Origin: Butyricimonas sp. Marseille-P3923
Lineage (GTDB): Bacteria > Bacteroidota > Bacteroidia > Bacteroidales > Marinifilaceae
DNA: 64,000 nucleotides
Direction: 5' to 3'
NCBI RefSeq assembly: GCF_900184685.1
Contig: NZ_FXXL01000007.1
Location: 496,001-560,000 of the forward strand
How positions within the stretch are numbered: position 1 is the stretch's first letter; each line of letters starts with the position of its first letter. The translations under genes and the position numbers were made by a program. Shown in pieces: positions 50,868 through 60,542 of the stretch. Below the pieces are notes generated by a model that did not search any database, had not been told where the DNA came from, and worked only from the letters and a program-made list of their open reading frames with translations.

Positions 50868-52523
50868 ATGAGAGAGATGAAAAAGTTATTATTCATTATT
50901 TTGTGTATCTGTAATTTGATATACGCTTGTTCCAGTGATGATGAAGATGTCAATTCTGAGCCTGAGCCGGGTAGACAAGGAACTTTTTCTTTGTTGTTAA
51001 AGGAGAAAGTGGTATCCGGTTACGCGACTCCTTATGCCGCGAAAGTGTGGTGGAAAACTTTAGCTTCAGCCGATATACATTTTGTAACCGGGGGACAGGA
51101 GACCGAGCAAAAAGGGCGACGACTCTCTTTTTCCGGAGATGATATTGTCTCGGATACATTGGAATTGGGAGCGGGGAGTTACACGATCGCTAAATTAGTC
51201 TTGTACAATAAGTACGAGGAACCGGTGATCGAGTTCAAACCGACTGCCGATTATTCTTTCGTGTTGAAAGAAGGCGATTATGTCCAAAAAACTTATAAAA
51301 TTCCCAACGAGGGGATTTATTCGATCACGAAAGACAGTTTGGCTCTGGCTGCTTTGATGCGGGTGAATTTTGGCTCGGATGTATCGAAATGGCCGATTGA
51401 TTTGACGAAGGCTCCCGGTGAATGGAAATTCGTGGAGTATAATAAGACAACGAAGAGAATTGTCAAGTTATTCTTTAACACGAATGAAAAAACGGTTGCT
51501 GATTATATGACATATGCTAATAGAGGCTTATGGGAGGATGAGCCCGGTTCGGAAGATTTACCTACATCCGAGGGAAACTGGGGGGATACCGGATTGAAAA
51601 TTAAAGTGTTGCCGGAGGAACTCACGTTGATGGATGCCTTGCAGGATATGGATTTCTGCGGGAATGAACTGGAAGAAATTCCTGTTTTTCTGAAATCCAT
51701 GAAGAGCGTGTATGGTATTCGTTTCGCCGATAATAAACTCACTTCGTTACCTAAGGAGATGTTCGAGATGCTTCGGTTGCATTCGTTGGATATCAGTGGA
51801 AATCCGATAAAAGAACTGCCTCGATTGGATAAAGTTTCTAACCTTGTATTTCTGTATGCGTGTCATTGTCAATTGACTTCGTTGGGGAGCGAGTTGGCGC
51901 AGTATTCGAACTTGACACAATTGACTTTGATCGGGAATAAAATTTCTTCCGTGGGAAATCTGGCAACTTTATTACCCAACTTGAGGACATTGGATATTCG
52001 TGATAACCAATTGGAAAGTATTACGAGGGAGATGATCCCGGAAAGTCTTGTCGGTTTGTTCGCGGATAATAATCTCATTGCTTCTTTACCTGCTTGGAGT
52101 GCTTCTTCTTTGTTGGATTTAGGACTTTCTCAAAATAAGTTGACAAGTATTCCTGCCGAATTTTTGCAGCTTCCGAAATTGGAGTATTTGGATTTATCCG
52201 GTAATTCGATATTACAATTGCCGGGAACGATCGGGGAATGTAAATCCTTGCTTATTCTGGATTTGAGTGAATGTTCTTCTTTGGCCACTTTGCCTGAAGA
52301 GATAGAACAATGTGAGAAGTTAAGAGCGCTCTATTTGGTGAACAATCATGGTTTGATTTGGTCGCTTCCGGAGAAAATGAAAGCCCGTTACGGAAAATGC
52401 CAGCTTCACCAGAAAGATGAAAACGGCGAATGGGTATGGCGAATGGGACCAACCGGTTTGTTCGTGGATATCCGCGGGTGTTCACAAGTACTGGGTGTAC
52501 CCGAGCCGGTACAGTGTAATTAA
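50868..52523 (+). CDS. Leucine-rich-repeat surface lipoprotein (LRR 1)
   Basis: 551 residues; starts 1 nt after the previous stop. Lipobox IYA-C21 then SSDDEDVNSEPEPG, a strong acidic surface-export signal. Residues 40-150 form a beta domain (DUF4458-like). From about 155 comes the cap motif ITKDSLALAALMRVNFGS, and from about 245 a run of about 10 leucine-rich repeats of the L-x2-L-x-L-x2-N-x-L type (LHSLDISGNPIKELP, LEYLDLSGNSILQLPGTIGE). LRR arrays bind proteins or peptides; the ligand is unknown. Confidence 0.85.
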   Translation: MREMKKLLFIILCICNLIYACSSDDEDVNSEPEPGRQGTFSLLLKEKVVSGYATPYAAKVWWKTLASADIHFVTGGQETEQKGRRLSFSGDDIVSDTLELGAGSYTIAKLVLYNKYEEPVIEFKPTADYSFVLKEGDYVQKTYKIPNEGIYSITKDSLALAALMRVNFGSDVSKWPIDLTKAPGEWKFVEYNKTTKRIVKLFFNTNEKTVADYMTYANRGLWEDEPGSEDLPTSEGNWGDTGLKIKVLPEELTLMDALQDMDFCGNELEEIPVFLKSMKSVYGIRFADNKLTSLPKEMFEMLRLHSLDISGNPIKELPRLDKVSNLVFLYACHCQLTSLGSELAQYSNLTQLTLIGNKISSVGNLATLLPNLRTLDIRDNQLESITREMIPESLVGLFADNNLIASLPAWSASSLLDLGLSQNKLTSIPAEFLQLPKLEYLDLSGNSILQLPGTIGECKSLLILDLSECSSLATLPEEIEQCEKLRALYLVNNHGLIWSLPEKMKARYGKCQLHQKDENGEWVWRMGPTGLFVDIRGCSQVLGVPEPVQCN

Positions 52524-52536
52524 TGATTAAAATACA

Positions 52537-53862
52537 ATGATTATGAAAAAATGGATGGTATTATTAGTATGCTTCATTTGTTCGTGGGCCTGTGATGATA
52601 AAGAATCGAACGACAAGATTCAGACATCGTCGGATGTGGCGAATTTCGAACAGGAAGGAGGAGAAATTAGTATTCTGATTCAAGCAACCGCGGATTGGAG
52701 CGTGGAAGTGGATAATGACTGGTGTTTTGTACAGCCGGATAAAGAGAATGGAGCTTTTTTCGTGATAGCCTCTGAAAACGAGAACCCGACTCCGCGTATG
52801 ACTGTTTTGAGACTTATCGCGGGAAATTGCGTGAAAGAAATAGATGTTGTTCAAGAGGGAAGTGATGAAATTAATTTCTTTTTGTCTGAAAATGAGGCAA
52901 GCGTGTACGACCTGAATGATAATTACGCGGTGGTTGTCCATTCAGACGTCCCTTGGACAGCAAATAACGCCGGTAATTGGTTTGTGACGGAACCGGTAAG
53001 CGGGGAAGCCGGGGTAACGTTGGTTAAGATCCGTTTCTCACAAAACACCTTGAATGCGGAACGTCAAGGAAAAATCACTTTCGAGTCAAAGAACGGGGAT
53101 GTACAGGAGTTTCGTTTTAAGCAAGAGGCGGCTTTACTGGATAGCCGTCGGCAGGATAGTCTGGCCTTGGTTGCATTTTACAATGCCATTCACGGTGATG
53201 AGCTTAAGGCCGAGGGAAAATTGGAGAATTGGAAGGAAGGGAATCTGGAGACTTGGCAAGGAGTGGTTCTGGAAGATAACAGGGTTTTCAATCTCGTGCT
53301 TACCATGCCTATTGCCCAAGGGTATATTCCGACGGATTTTAAATATTTGTCCCACTTGAAATATTTGAATTTATCCGGGACGAGTATCGGGGGAACAATC
53401 CCGAAAGAGTTGGCGCGTTGCGTGAATCTTCAAACTTGTGTTTTGGGTGAGAATATCTATTCTTCCACTCAAAGCGATTTGTCGGGAGATTTGCCTAATA
53501 GCATATGTGCTTTACAGAAGTTGGAACATTTTACTTGCAGCAGCACTCATGTTGGAGGTATTTTACCGGAATTGTATGGGAATTTATCAAGTCTGATTTC
53601 ATTGAATTTATCTAAAAATGCAATCACGGGACCTCTTCCCGTTGCCTGGAAATATTTAATACAGGTTGCTTACGTGGAACTTGGAGCCAACGCGTTGGCG
53701 GGTGAGTTCCCGCAAGAGTGGAGTGTCTGGAAGAATATCACGACATTCGATGTATCCAATAACGTGGGTTTATACGGGGTATTGCCGCCGGAAATCGTGG
53801 CGGTAACCACATCGTATGGTGGAAGTGTTAATATACGTGGAACTAATATTGTAAATGAATAA
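52537..53862 (+). CDS. BACON plus LRR surface lipoprotein (LRR 2)
   Basis: 441 residues; ATG at 52537 or 52543. Lipobox SWA-C then DDKESNDK. Two BACON domains (about 28-105 and 110-195) with the typical ITATADWSV-like pattern QATADWSVEVDNDW and NVVQEG-type ends. Next comes the cap DSLALVAFYNAIHGDELKAE ... LENWKEG ... WQGVVLEDNRVFNLVL and then plant-type repeats (LKYLNLSGTSIGGTIPKEL, LISLNLSKNAITGPLP). BACON domains bind or space carbohydrate-interacting modules. The gene overlaps or abuts the next by a few bases. Confidence 0.85.
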   Translation: MIMKKWMVLLVCFICSWACDDKESNDKIQTSSDVANFEQEGGEISILIQATADWSVEVDNDWCFVQPDKENGAFFVIASENENPTPRMTVLRLIAGNCVKEIDVVQEGSDEINFFLSENEASVYDLNDNYAVVVHSDVPWTANNAGNWFVTEPVSGEAGVTLVKIRFSQNTLNAERQGKITFESKNGDVQEFRFKQEAALLDSRRQDSLALVAFYNAIHGDELKAEGKLENWKEGNLETWQGVVLEDNRVFNLVLTMPIAQGYIPTDFKYLSHLKYLNLSGTSIGGTIPKELARCVNLQTCVLGENIYSSTQSDLSGDLPNSICALQKLEHFTCSSTHVGGILPELYGNLSSLISLNLSKNAITGPLPVAWKYLIQVAYVELGANALAGEFPQEWSVWKNITTFDVSNNVGLYGVLPPEIVAVTTSYGGSVNIRGTNIVNE

Positions 53863-53875
53863 AGTGAGGTTTGTT

Positions 53876-55987
53876 ATGAAAAGAATAGGTTTAAAAAAAT
53901 GGTTTGTTTTTGCGGCTGTATTGCTGACGGGAATGTACTTTGTCGCGTGCTCGGATGATAAAGATGATGGTGGCGGGGAGGTGAATCCCTTGGAAGAGAT
54001 ATTTGATGTTGATAAGTCTGAATTGCTTTACGGGATGAATGAAGAGACAATTTCGATGGAATTGACATCCAATGTTTCGTGGACGGTTGTTTCCACCGCT
54101 AACTGGTGCGAGCCATCCGTGATGGCGGGAAACGGGAATGCCGAGATAAATGTTACCGTGACGGAAAATGATAACGTGAGTGAACGTCGTTGCCAGTTGA
54201 TTTTGAAGGGGGGAAAGAAAAAATTGGTGTTGGATGTGGTACAGTTGGGCGATGAAGTGCGGACGATTGTTTATATCGGTGGAGTGGAAATTGAAGATGG
54301 TGACGATGCTAATACCGCTCAGGTGGATTTCGAGTCGAAACAATACTTGGTGAATATTGTATCTAACACGGAATGTAATATTTCTTTCCAGGGAAACGGT
54401 TGGCTACAGTATCGGGAAAGCGCCCAGACGGGATATTCGGCTCCCCAGATTCATTATTTGTATGACATTTTTTCGGGTGATAATCCATCAAGAACACCCA
54501 GAGATGCTTCCATGACTATTGCCCGAAAAATGGGTGATTATACCCGTACGATCACGATACGTCAAAGAGCGTTCACAGATTTTTTGCGGGTATTCAGCGA
54601 TACGGTAATGGTTGGTTCGCATTTTAATGTCATGGAGTTGGAGGCGAGAACTTCGGTGCATTGGGATTATGAACTTCAAGGTGACCATTCTTGGTTGTCT
54701 AATTGGAGGGAGAGAAGAAATCCGGTTGCCACTTATGAGTTGGGAACGCGAAGCCGTTTGCTGGCGGATGTTGAAACGAATCATGATGCACGTCCTCGTG
54801 AGTGTGATGTTATTTTTAAATATATAGTTGAAGGGGAGCAGGTTACGCAGAAGGTTAAATTAATCCAATTAGGGTATGACGGTTTGAAATCAGATAGTTT
54901 GGCATTGATGGATATTGCTAAAATGAATGCAAACGAACTTTCCGGATTGAATGTGGCTTGGGCGATAGGTTACCCGATCACTTCGTGGGGTAATATTACA
55001 ATCGGGGTTGACAACGGGGAAAAGAGAATCGTGGCGCTACAACTTGCTAATACATGGTTGTGTTTTGAATTGACGGCTTCTATTGCAAATTTAACGGGTT
55101 TGAAAAGTTTGAATCTTGCCAAGAATTATTTGGACGGGGTGTTACCCGAAGAGATGGGAAGGCTTGTTAATCTGGAGGACTTGGATATTTCCGAGAATTA
55201 TTGCGATGTCGCGGATGAGACACCGTCTTATCGGGTATCGGGAATAGAAGAGATCCCGGAAAAAGTCTTCGAGGGATGTACAAATTTGCAAAATTTGAAT
55301 CTTAGTATGAATCGTTTACGAATGATTCCTAATTCTATCGGTAATCTGGTGAATTTGCAGTCTTTGAATATCGCTGGAGAGAATGAACTTGAAAGTATTC
55401 CAGATAATGATGTTTTCCGTGCGTTGAAACAACTTAAAGATCTCCGATTATCGGATTGGAAGATATGGCAGGGTGAATTTTTCGACTTTATCTTTGATTT
55501 ACCTGAATTACAGAATATTACTATTTTTAGGATGACTTTTAAGAAAAATCAGCAACTTGGAGATCATTTTGATAAATTACCCAATCTGACATCTTTTACT
55601 TGTCAACAAACGAACTTGGGAGGTAATATTCCTGCTTCAATATTGAATTGTAAAGATTTGAATTCTTTGTTGTTGGGAGGCAGTGAATTTTCCGGAGCAT
55701 TATTACCCGGATTGCCTGATCTGGAGAAATTAAAGGTAATCGATCTTTCTGAAAATCTGTTTACGGGAGAGATTCCGGATTCTTATGCTGAATTCGGGTT
55801 AAACTTGGGAAACAAATCCCCGAGAGGAAATTACACGAATCTTTTCTTGTTCGGCAATCAATTGGAAGGCTCTATTCCCGAGGCTATGCTGACTTGTCAG
55901 ATGTGGTCGGATAAAGTTCTATGTTGGGAGCCCTTGAAATTTATTTGTCCGCAGCAAAAAGGATTCGGTTTTGATAATTGTAAATAA
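53876..55987 (+). CDS. BACON plus LRR surface lipoprotein (LRR 3)
   Basis: 703 residues from ATG 53876; the in-frame ATG at 53855 would overlap the previous gene and precede the signal peptide by 7 residues. Lipobox YFVA-C then SDDKDDGGGE. About three BACON-type beta domains (to about 330), the cap GLKSDSLALMDIAKMN ... W ... RIVALQLANTWLCFEL, then about 10 repeats (LKSLNLAKNYLDGVLPEEMG, LENLDIS-type, LQNLNLSMNRLRMIP). Third consecutive LRR paralogue; the family expansion is local. Confidence 0.85.
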   Translation: MKRIGLKKWFVFAAVLLTGMYFVACSDDKDDGGGEVNPLEEIFDVDKSELLYGMNEETISMELTSNVSWTVVSTANWCEPSVMAGNGNAEINVTVTENDNVSERRCQLILKGGKKKLVLDVVQLGDEVRTIVYIGGVEIEDGDDANTAQVDFESKQYLVNIVSNTECNISFQGNGWLQYRESAQTGYSAPQIHYLYDIFSGDNPSRTPRDASMTIARKMGDYTRTITIRQRAFTDFLRVFSDTVMVGSHFNVMELEARTSVHWDYELQGDHSWLSNWRERRNPVATYELGTRSRLLADVETNHDARPRECDVIFKYIVEGEQVTQKVKLIQLGYDGLKSDSLALMDIAKMNANELSGLNVAWAIGYPITSWGNITIGVDNGEKRIVALQLANTWLCFELTASIANLTGLKSLNLAKNYLDGVLPEEMGRLVNLEDLDISENYCDVADETPSYRVSGIEEIPEKVFEGCTNLQNLNLSMNRLRMIPNSIGNLVNLQSLNIAGENELESIPDNDVFRALKQLKDLRLSDWKIWQGEFFDFIFDLPELQNITIFRMTFKKNQQLGDHFDKLPNLTSFTCQQTNLGGNIPASILNCKDLNSLLLGGSEFSGALLPGLPDLEKLKVIDLSENLFTGEIPDSYAEFGLNLGNKSPRGNYTNLFLFGNQLEGSIPEAMLTCQMWSDKVLCWEPLKFICPQQKGFGFDNCK

Positions 55988-56020
55988 TTTTTATGGAGTC
56001 GTGTTTGAAATTAGAATATT

Positions 56021-57877
56021 ATGAATAAGAAGCTAAGTAGAAATGTTTGGTGGATGTTGTTGACTCTGCTCGTGGGATGTAGTGACGATAAAAAGGGGGA
56101 GATGGTTTTGCCCGAGTCGAATTTGACAATCAACCCGGAAACTGAGCTTGTATTCCAACAAGCGGGAGCGAGTATGCCGTTGAGTATTAGTACAAACCGG
56201 AATTGGACGGTGATGAAAGGTGAAGGTAGTTGGTATCGGGTTGAAGGAGACGAGAGTGGAGAACCCGGGGAGTCTTCGGTGAATGTAGTGGCGACTGAAA
56301 ACGGGGGGATAGAAAAGCGGGAGTCAAAGATTGCCATACAAGCCGGAACTGAAAAGAAGGAATTGAATGTAATCCAGTTCGGATCGGAACCTGATTTGGT
56401 ATTGACGGAAAAAGAAATTAACGTAGAGTATCAAGGAGGAATACGGGAATTTGTCGTGAATAGCAATACTGGTGTCGAGTTATCAGCGGTGGACGATTGG
56501 CTTCGGCTTCCCGAGAAAACATACGTTATGGATAACACGGTTAGTAATGTATTCACTGTTTATTGTATGCCGAATGACAATGAAAAACGTACAGGTAAAC
56601 TTATCGTGAAAGCCGGTTCGAAAGAGGATTATATTTCTTTTGTACAAGAGGGATGGAAAGCCGAGATAATACTGGAACGAGAAGAGGTCGTGGTCGGGGG
56701 AATGAAGAAACTGTGTGAAGTTATGTTGACTGCTTCCGGAGACTGGACAATCGAATACGAGGGTGGAAATCGACCGGGGTGGATTACGGATGCCCCTCAA
56801 GGAGGAAAGAAGGGGGCCTTTGTGTTATCTTTTGAACTCGATCAAAATTTGGAGGCGATACAAAGAACTTGTCAGGTTCTTATTCGTTGCGGGAGTTTGA
56901 CGAAACCGTTGACTATTGTTCAATTACCTGTTTTAAAACGAGAGCGGGACAGCTTGGTGTTACAGGCAATTTATCGTGCTGCCAATTCTCACGGAAATGA
57001 TACATGGAATTTTGATAGTGCTATTTCAAAATGGAACGGAGTAAAATTGCAGGACAATCGGGTGGTTGGTTTGCATTTGCATGAATGGACGTTTTATAAT
57101 ATTCCGGTGGAATTAGGAGAACTTGACGGGTTGACGGAGATGACATTCTCTTATTGTCTGTTTAATGATCCTAAATTACCGGATGAAGTCGGAAACTGGA
57201 GTAAACTGGATAATTTTTCGTGTATCGGGACTCAGAGTGTTATTTTCCCGGAAACGGTGAAAGAATGGAGTAGTTTGGGAACATTGTTTATGTCCGGAGA
57301 TTATTTCCAAGGAATGACGTTGGAGGGGGCGGTCTTGCCGGATGCTTTATGTGGGATATCGACGTTGCATACGGTATCTTTTTATCATTCGGATTTGAAA
57401 GAACTGCCGGAGGCATTAGCTCAGTCCAATGTGGAAATCCTCGTGGTAGAAACAGGACAATTAACCCAAATTCCTGACTTCTTAGGAAAAATGACAAAAT
57501 TATTTTCTTTGCTTATTCGGAATTGTCCGGTGGGTACTCCCGTTCCGGTAAAAGTCTTCGACGCTCCTGTGTTGAGAAGTTGTAATCTAAGCCATGACGG
57601 GCTTACCGGTACAATCCCGGAGGAAGTTTATTCGTCTTCAAGTTTGTACGAGTTGAATTTGGCCGCTAATAATTTGACCGGAGATCTTTCTGAAGCACTT
57701 GTTGATTCCGGTATTCAGATGTTTGATGTGGTGCAGAATAGATTAGGCGGTATTGGTAAGAAATTGAGCGAGCGTATCAAGCTCGATCCGAGATTTATTG
57801 ATACTCGGGCTTGGAATGGAAGCGCTCAAATTTGTAAACAACAAGAAAATTACGGTTGGAGTAATTGTGAAAATTAA
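56021..57877 (+). CDS. BACON plus LRR surface lipoprotein (LRR 4)
   Basis: 618 residues. Lipobox LLVG-C then SDDKKGEMV. About three BACON domains (to about 305), then the cap KRERDSLVLQAIYRAANSHG ... WNFDSAISKWNGVKLQDN ... RVVGLHLHEW, followed by about 8 leucine-rich repeats including ELNLAANNLTGDLSEAL. The C-terminal QICKQQENYGWSNC resembles the tail of LRR 3 (FICPQQKGFGFDNC), a shared C-terminal cap with a conserved cysteine pair. Confidence 0.85.
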   Translation: MNKKLSRNVWWMLLTLLVGCSDDKKGEMVLPESNLTINPETELVFQQAGASMPLSISTNRNWTVMKGEGSWYRVEGDESGEPGESSVNVVATENGGIEKRESKIAIQAGTEKKELNVIQFGSEPDLVLTEKEINVEYQGGIREFVVNSNTGVELSAVDDWLRLPEKTYVMDNTVSNVFTVYCMPNDNEKRTGKLIVKAGSKEDYISFVQEGWKAEIILEREEVVVGGMKKLCEVMLTASGDWTIEYEGGNRPGWITDAPQGGKKGAFVLSFELDQNLEAIQRTCQVLIRCGSLTKPLTIVQLPVLKRERDSLVLQAIYRAANSHGNDTWNFDSAISKWNGVKLQDNRVVGLHLHEWTFYNIPVELGELDGLTEMTFSYCLFNDPKLPDEVGNWSKLDNFSCIGTQSVIFPETVKEWSSLGTLFMSGDYFQGMTLEGAVLPDALCGISTLHTVSFYHSDLKELPEALAQSNVEILVVETGQLTQIPDFLGKMTKLFSLLIRNCPVGTPVPVKVFDAPVLRSCNLSHDGLTGTIPEEVYSSSSLYELNLAANNLTGDLSEALVDSGIQMFDVVQNRLGGIGKKLSERIKLDPRFIDTRAWNGSAQICKQQENYGWSNCEN

Positions 57878-57888
57878 AATGAAAAGTT

Positions 57889-59700
57889 ATGAACAGAAAA
57901 TTGTTTCTTAAAAACGGTGGCTTGTTGGTAGCTATCCTAATCATGTTCTTTGCAGGATGTAAAGATGATGAAAATGAAGTAGAACCGATTTTAGGTTTAG
58001 GTGAGAGTTCTTATCAGTTTACGAATAGTGGAGGGGAATACGCTTTGGCTATTTTTGCCAATGTGAATTGGACGTTGACAAAAGAAGGTGACTGGTTTAC
58101 TCTTGATGCTATGTCCGGGAGTGGCAATCGTGTGGTAAAAGTGGAGGCAAAAGCGAATGAAGGGGGAACAAGAGAGGGGACGATCACGGTGGTTGCCGAC
58201 GGGATGGAATCCCAAAAGATCACGATATCCCAAGGTGCCGTGGAAGACGCGGTATTACGGGAGTTGGGTAAGGATGCTTACGAGCTCAAGCCTGAAGGCG
58301 GAATCATGAAATTATCCGTGGAAACAACCGTGGATTACACGTTGGAGATGTCGGATTGGGTTGAGGCTGCCGGTACTTACGCGTTGACGAAATCGGAGAT
58401 TACTTTGCATATAGAACCTAATTTATGGGGAGAAAAAAGATCTTGTAAAGTAGTATTGAGAGCGAAGGAAACCGGAGAGGCTGTAAAAACTATTTCATTG
58501 GTGCAGGGGTCTATGGCATGGGATTTACCCGAGGATGTGGAGTTAAATAAATTCGGAGAGGAACGAACGATTGCCGTGGGTGTCCCGGAAGGTTGGACGT
58601 GGAGTATAAAGGATTTGTTTAAAGGAGCCGAGGATGAGAAATGGTGTCATTTCACAGTGACTGACGACGGATTGAAGATTGTTGCCGATAGAAATATTTC
58701 TATGGAGGAACGAGAAGTTTCCGTGTTGGTAACCTTGGACAAGACGGGGATGTCTAAAATGCTCACGTTCAAACAAGCGGCAAGACAAGCGATTGCTATA
58801 GAAAGCGACGGATGGAATACATCGGGAGATGTTCCCGTTTGTTCGATAGATTGTATTGCTTTTGATCAGATGATCGAGATTCTTTCGGATGAGCTGGATG
58901 GTTGGGAGTATACTGTGACCGGCAAACCGGATGATTGGACGGTTACCTCGTCAACGGAAGGCATTCGTGTCGTAGGCACAGACCGTGTCGAAAGTGGTAG
59001 TGAAGTGATTCAAATGGAGATTAACGTCATGATGAAAGACAAGAGCAGTTCGTTAAAATTGCTCCTGAAACAAAAGCCTTATCACGCGCCGACGTTGTTG
59101 GTGTTGAATTATTTAGGAGGAGTAGAGAGTCCGGAAGTTATTGTTGCCCCGGAAGGGGGAACACAAACCCGTTACGTGAAATTTGACTTAGGGGATCGTA
59201 TCGAGTTGGTTTGTGAGTCGGAAATGGAAGCATGGACACATATATCTATGATAAACGAGCGTAGTATTTCAATACAAACGGATGCTTTGGAGGAAGGTGC
59301 GGAGTCAAGGAAAGGGGTTGTAACCGTGAATCTGATGAGAGGGGATAAAGTGGTAGCAACAACGGAGATGACGGTAAAACAGGGTGCAGAAGAACCTTAT
59401 ATAAGATTGATGGATACGGAGGAGAGTTTGAAATACAGGGATGGTGACAAATACAATATACCTTTTCAGAATCTTTCTTTTAATATCAAGGTAGAAGCGA
59501 ATGTGGATTGGGAAATTACAAATACCGGGGAGAAGAACACGCAGTATACTTGTGAGAAAATTGACAATAGTACAATTAAAGTATCATTGACTACTTCGAG
59601 GGGACCGACCATGCCGGATCTAGTTTTTGATGTTCACACCAAAGGACAGACAAATTCCGATCCTTTGAATAAGAAGATTATTATTAAGGGACGAAATTAA
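57889..59700 (+). CDS. Multi-BACON-domain surface lipoprotein
   Basis: 603 residues. Lipobox FAG-C then KDDENEVEP. Six or so BACON-like beta domains in a row (for example ANVNWTLTKEGDWFTLDAMSG, VETTVDYTLEMSDWVEAAG and the ISQGAVEDA, LVQGSMAWD and VKQGAEEP junctions). No leucine-rich repeats and no catalytic domain. It looks like a rod that could hold or present partners away from the surface. It is 11 nt after LRR 4. Confidence 0.82.
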   Translation: MNRKLFLKNGGLLVAILIMFFAGCKDDENEVEPILGLGESSYQFTNSGGEYALAIFANVNWTLTKEGDWFTLDAMSGSGNRVVKVEAKANEGGTREGTITVVADGMESQKITISQGAVEDAVLRELGKDAYELKPEGGIMKLSVETTVDYTLEMSDWVEAAGTYALTKSEITLHIEPNLWGEKRSCKVVLRAKETGEAVKTISLVQGSMAWDLPEDVELNKFGEERTIAVGVPEGWTWSIKDLFKGAEDEKWCHFTVTDDGLKIVADRNISMEEREVSVLVTLDKTGMSKMLTFKQAARQAIAIESDGWNTSGDVPVCSIDCIAFDQMIEILSDELDGWEYTVTGKPDDWTVTSSTEGIRVVGTDRVESGSEVIQMEINVMMKDKSSSLKLLLKQKPYHAPTLLVLNYLGGVESPEVIVAPEGGTQTRYVKFDLGDRIELVCESEMEAWTHISMINERSISIQTDALEEGAESRKGVVTVNLMRGDKVVATTEMTVKQGAEEPYIRLMDTEESLKYRDGDKYNIPFQNLSFNIKVEANVDWEITNTGEKNTQYTCEKIDNSTIKVSLTTSRGPTMPDLVFDVHTKGQTNSDPLNKKIIIKGRN

Positions 59701-59716
59701 TTCGTGTTACACATTG

Positions 59717-59746
59717 AGGCTGTTCAAAGTCCTTTTGGACAGCCTC
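59717..59746 (+). repeat. Intra-cluster hairpin
   Basis: Arms 59717-59730 and 59733-59746 pair over 14 bp with G-T wobbles. There is no T-tract, so partial termination or RNA stabilisation within the long transcript is more likely than full termination. Confidence 0.55.
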
Positions 59747-59762
59747 ATCTGACTTTACAGGT

Positions 59763-60542
59763 ATGAGATATTTATTAGTATGGATTATCATTTTACTTTC
59801 GGGTATTCCCTTTTCTTGCAGGACGGATACGAAAATAAAGAACAGGGTAGAATTCCCTTATGAGTTTTCCGGAATTAAATTCAGTAAAAATGAAATTTCT
59901 TTCGGTAAAGTTTTTATGGGAGAGGTCGTTTGTGATACGTTGTTTTTGTATAATCCGTTGGCAAGTAAGGTGGCATGTCGTTTTCGTGTGTTAGAAAATT
60001 TTGTTCAGGTTGTTCCGGAAAAAGAAGTTATTTTTCCCGGGGATACGATTCGGGTATTTGTGAGATTTTTCACGGAGCGTAGGAAAGAATACGGGAATTA
60101 TCGCGAGTATATCAGTTTGCTTCCGGGTTCGGCAGAGCAAAGATGGAGTCCGCCGTTGTTGCTGACGGCAGAGGTGGTTGAAAATTTTATGAATTTGACA
60201 AAGGAGGAAAAACAACAGGCACCGAAAGCTGTTTTTGACGTGCAGATGTATGATTTCGGGAATATTCGGGAAGGAGACGAGGTTTCTCATGTTTTTTGCC
60301 TGAAAAATGAAGGACATAGTAATTTGCTTATCCGCAGGATAGAGACTGGCTGCGGTTGCACGGCGGTAGTGCCGGATTCGCGGGTGGTTCCGGTAGGAGA
60401 TTCTTGTAACATACAAGTGATTTTTCGGACGAAAGGACGAGAGGGAAAACAATTCAAGACGATCCAGCTCACGACGAATGATTATCGAAAACCTAACATG
60501 ATATTGAAAATTCGAGCAAACGTAATTCAAGATAAAAAATGA
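59763..60542 (+). CDS. DUF1573-domain lipoprotein
   Basis: 259 residues. Signal peptide with a lipobox-like IPFS-C19. Two ASH/DUF1573-type immunoglobulin-like beta domains: about 35-130 (ISFGKVFMGEVVCDTLFLYN) and 155-258 (YDFGNIREGDEVSHVFCL, then the family hallmark TGCGCTAVVPDS). The paired cysteines and the TlpA thioredoxin three genes on suggest redox chemistry at the site, but that is inference. It overlaps the next gene by 4 bp. Confidence 0.85.
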   Translation: MRYLLVWIIILLSGIPFSCRTDTKIKNRVEFPYEFSGIKFSKNEISFGKVFMGEVVCDTLFLYNPLASKVACRFRVLENFVQVVPEKEVIFPGDTIRVFVRFFTERRKEYGNYREYISLLPGSAEQRWSPPLLLTAEVVENFMNLTKEEKQQAPKAVFDVQMYDFGNIREGDEVSHVFCLKNEGHSNLLIRRIETGCGCTAVVPDSRVVPVGDSCNIQVIFRTKGREGKQFKTIQLTTNDYRKPNMILKIRANVIQDKK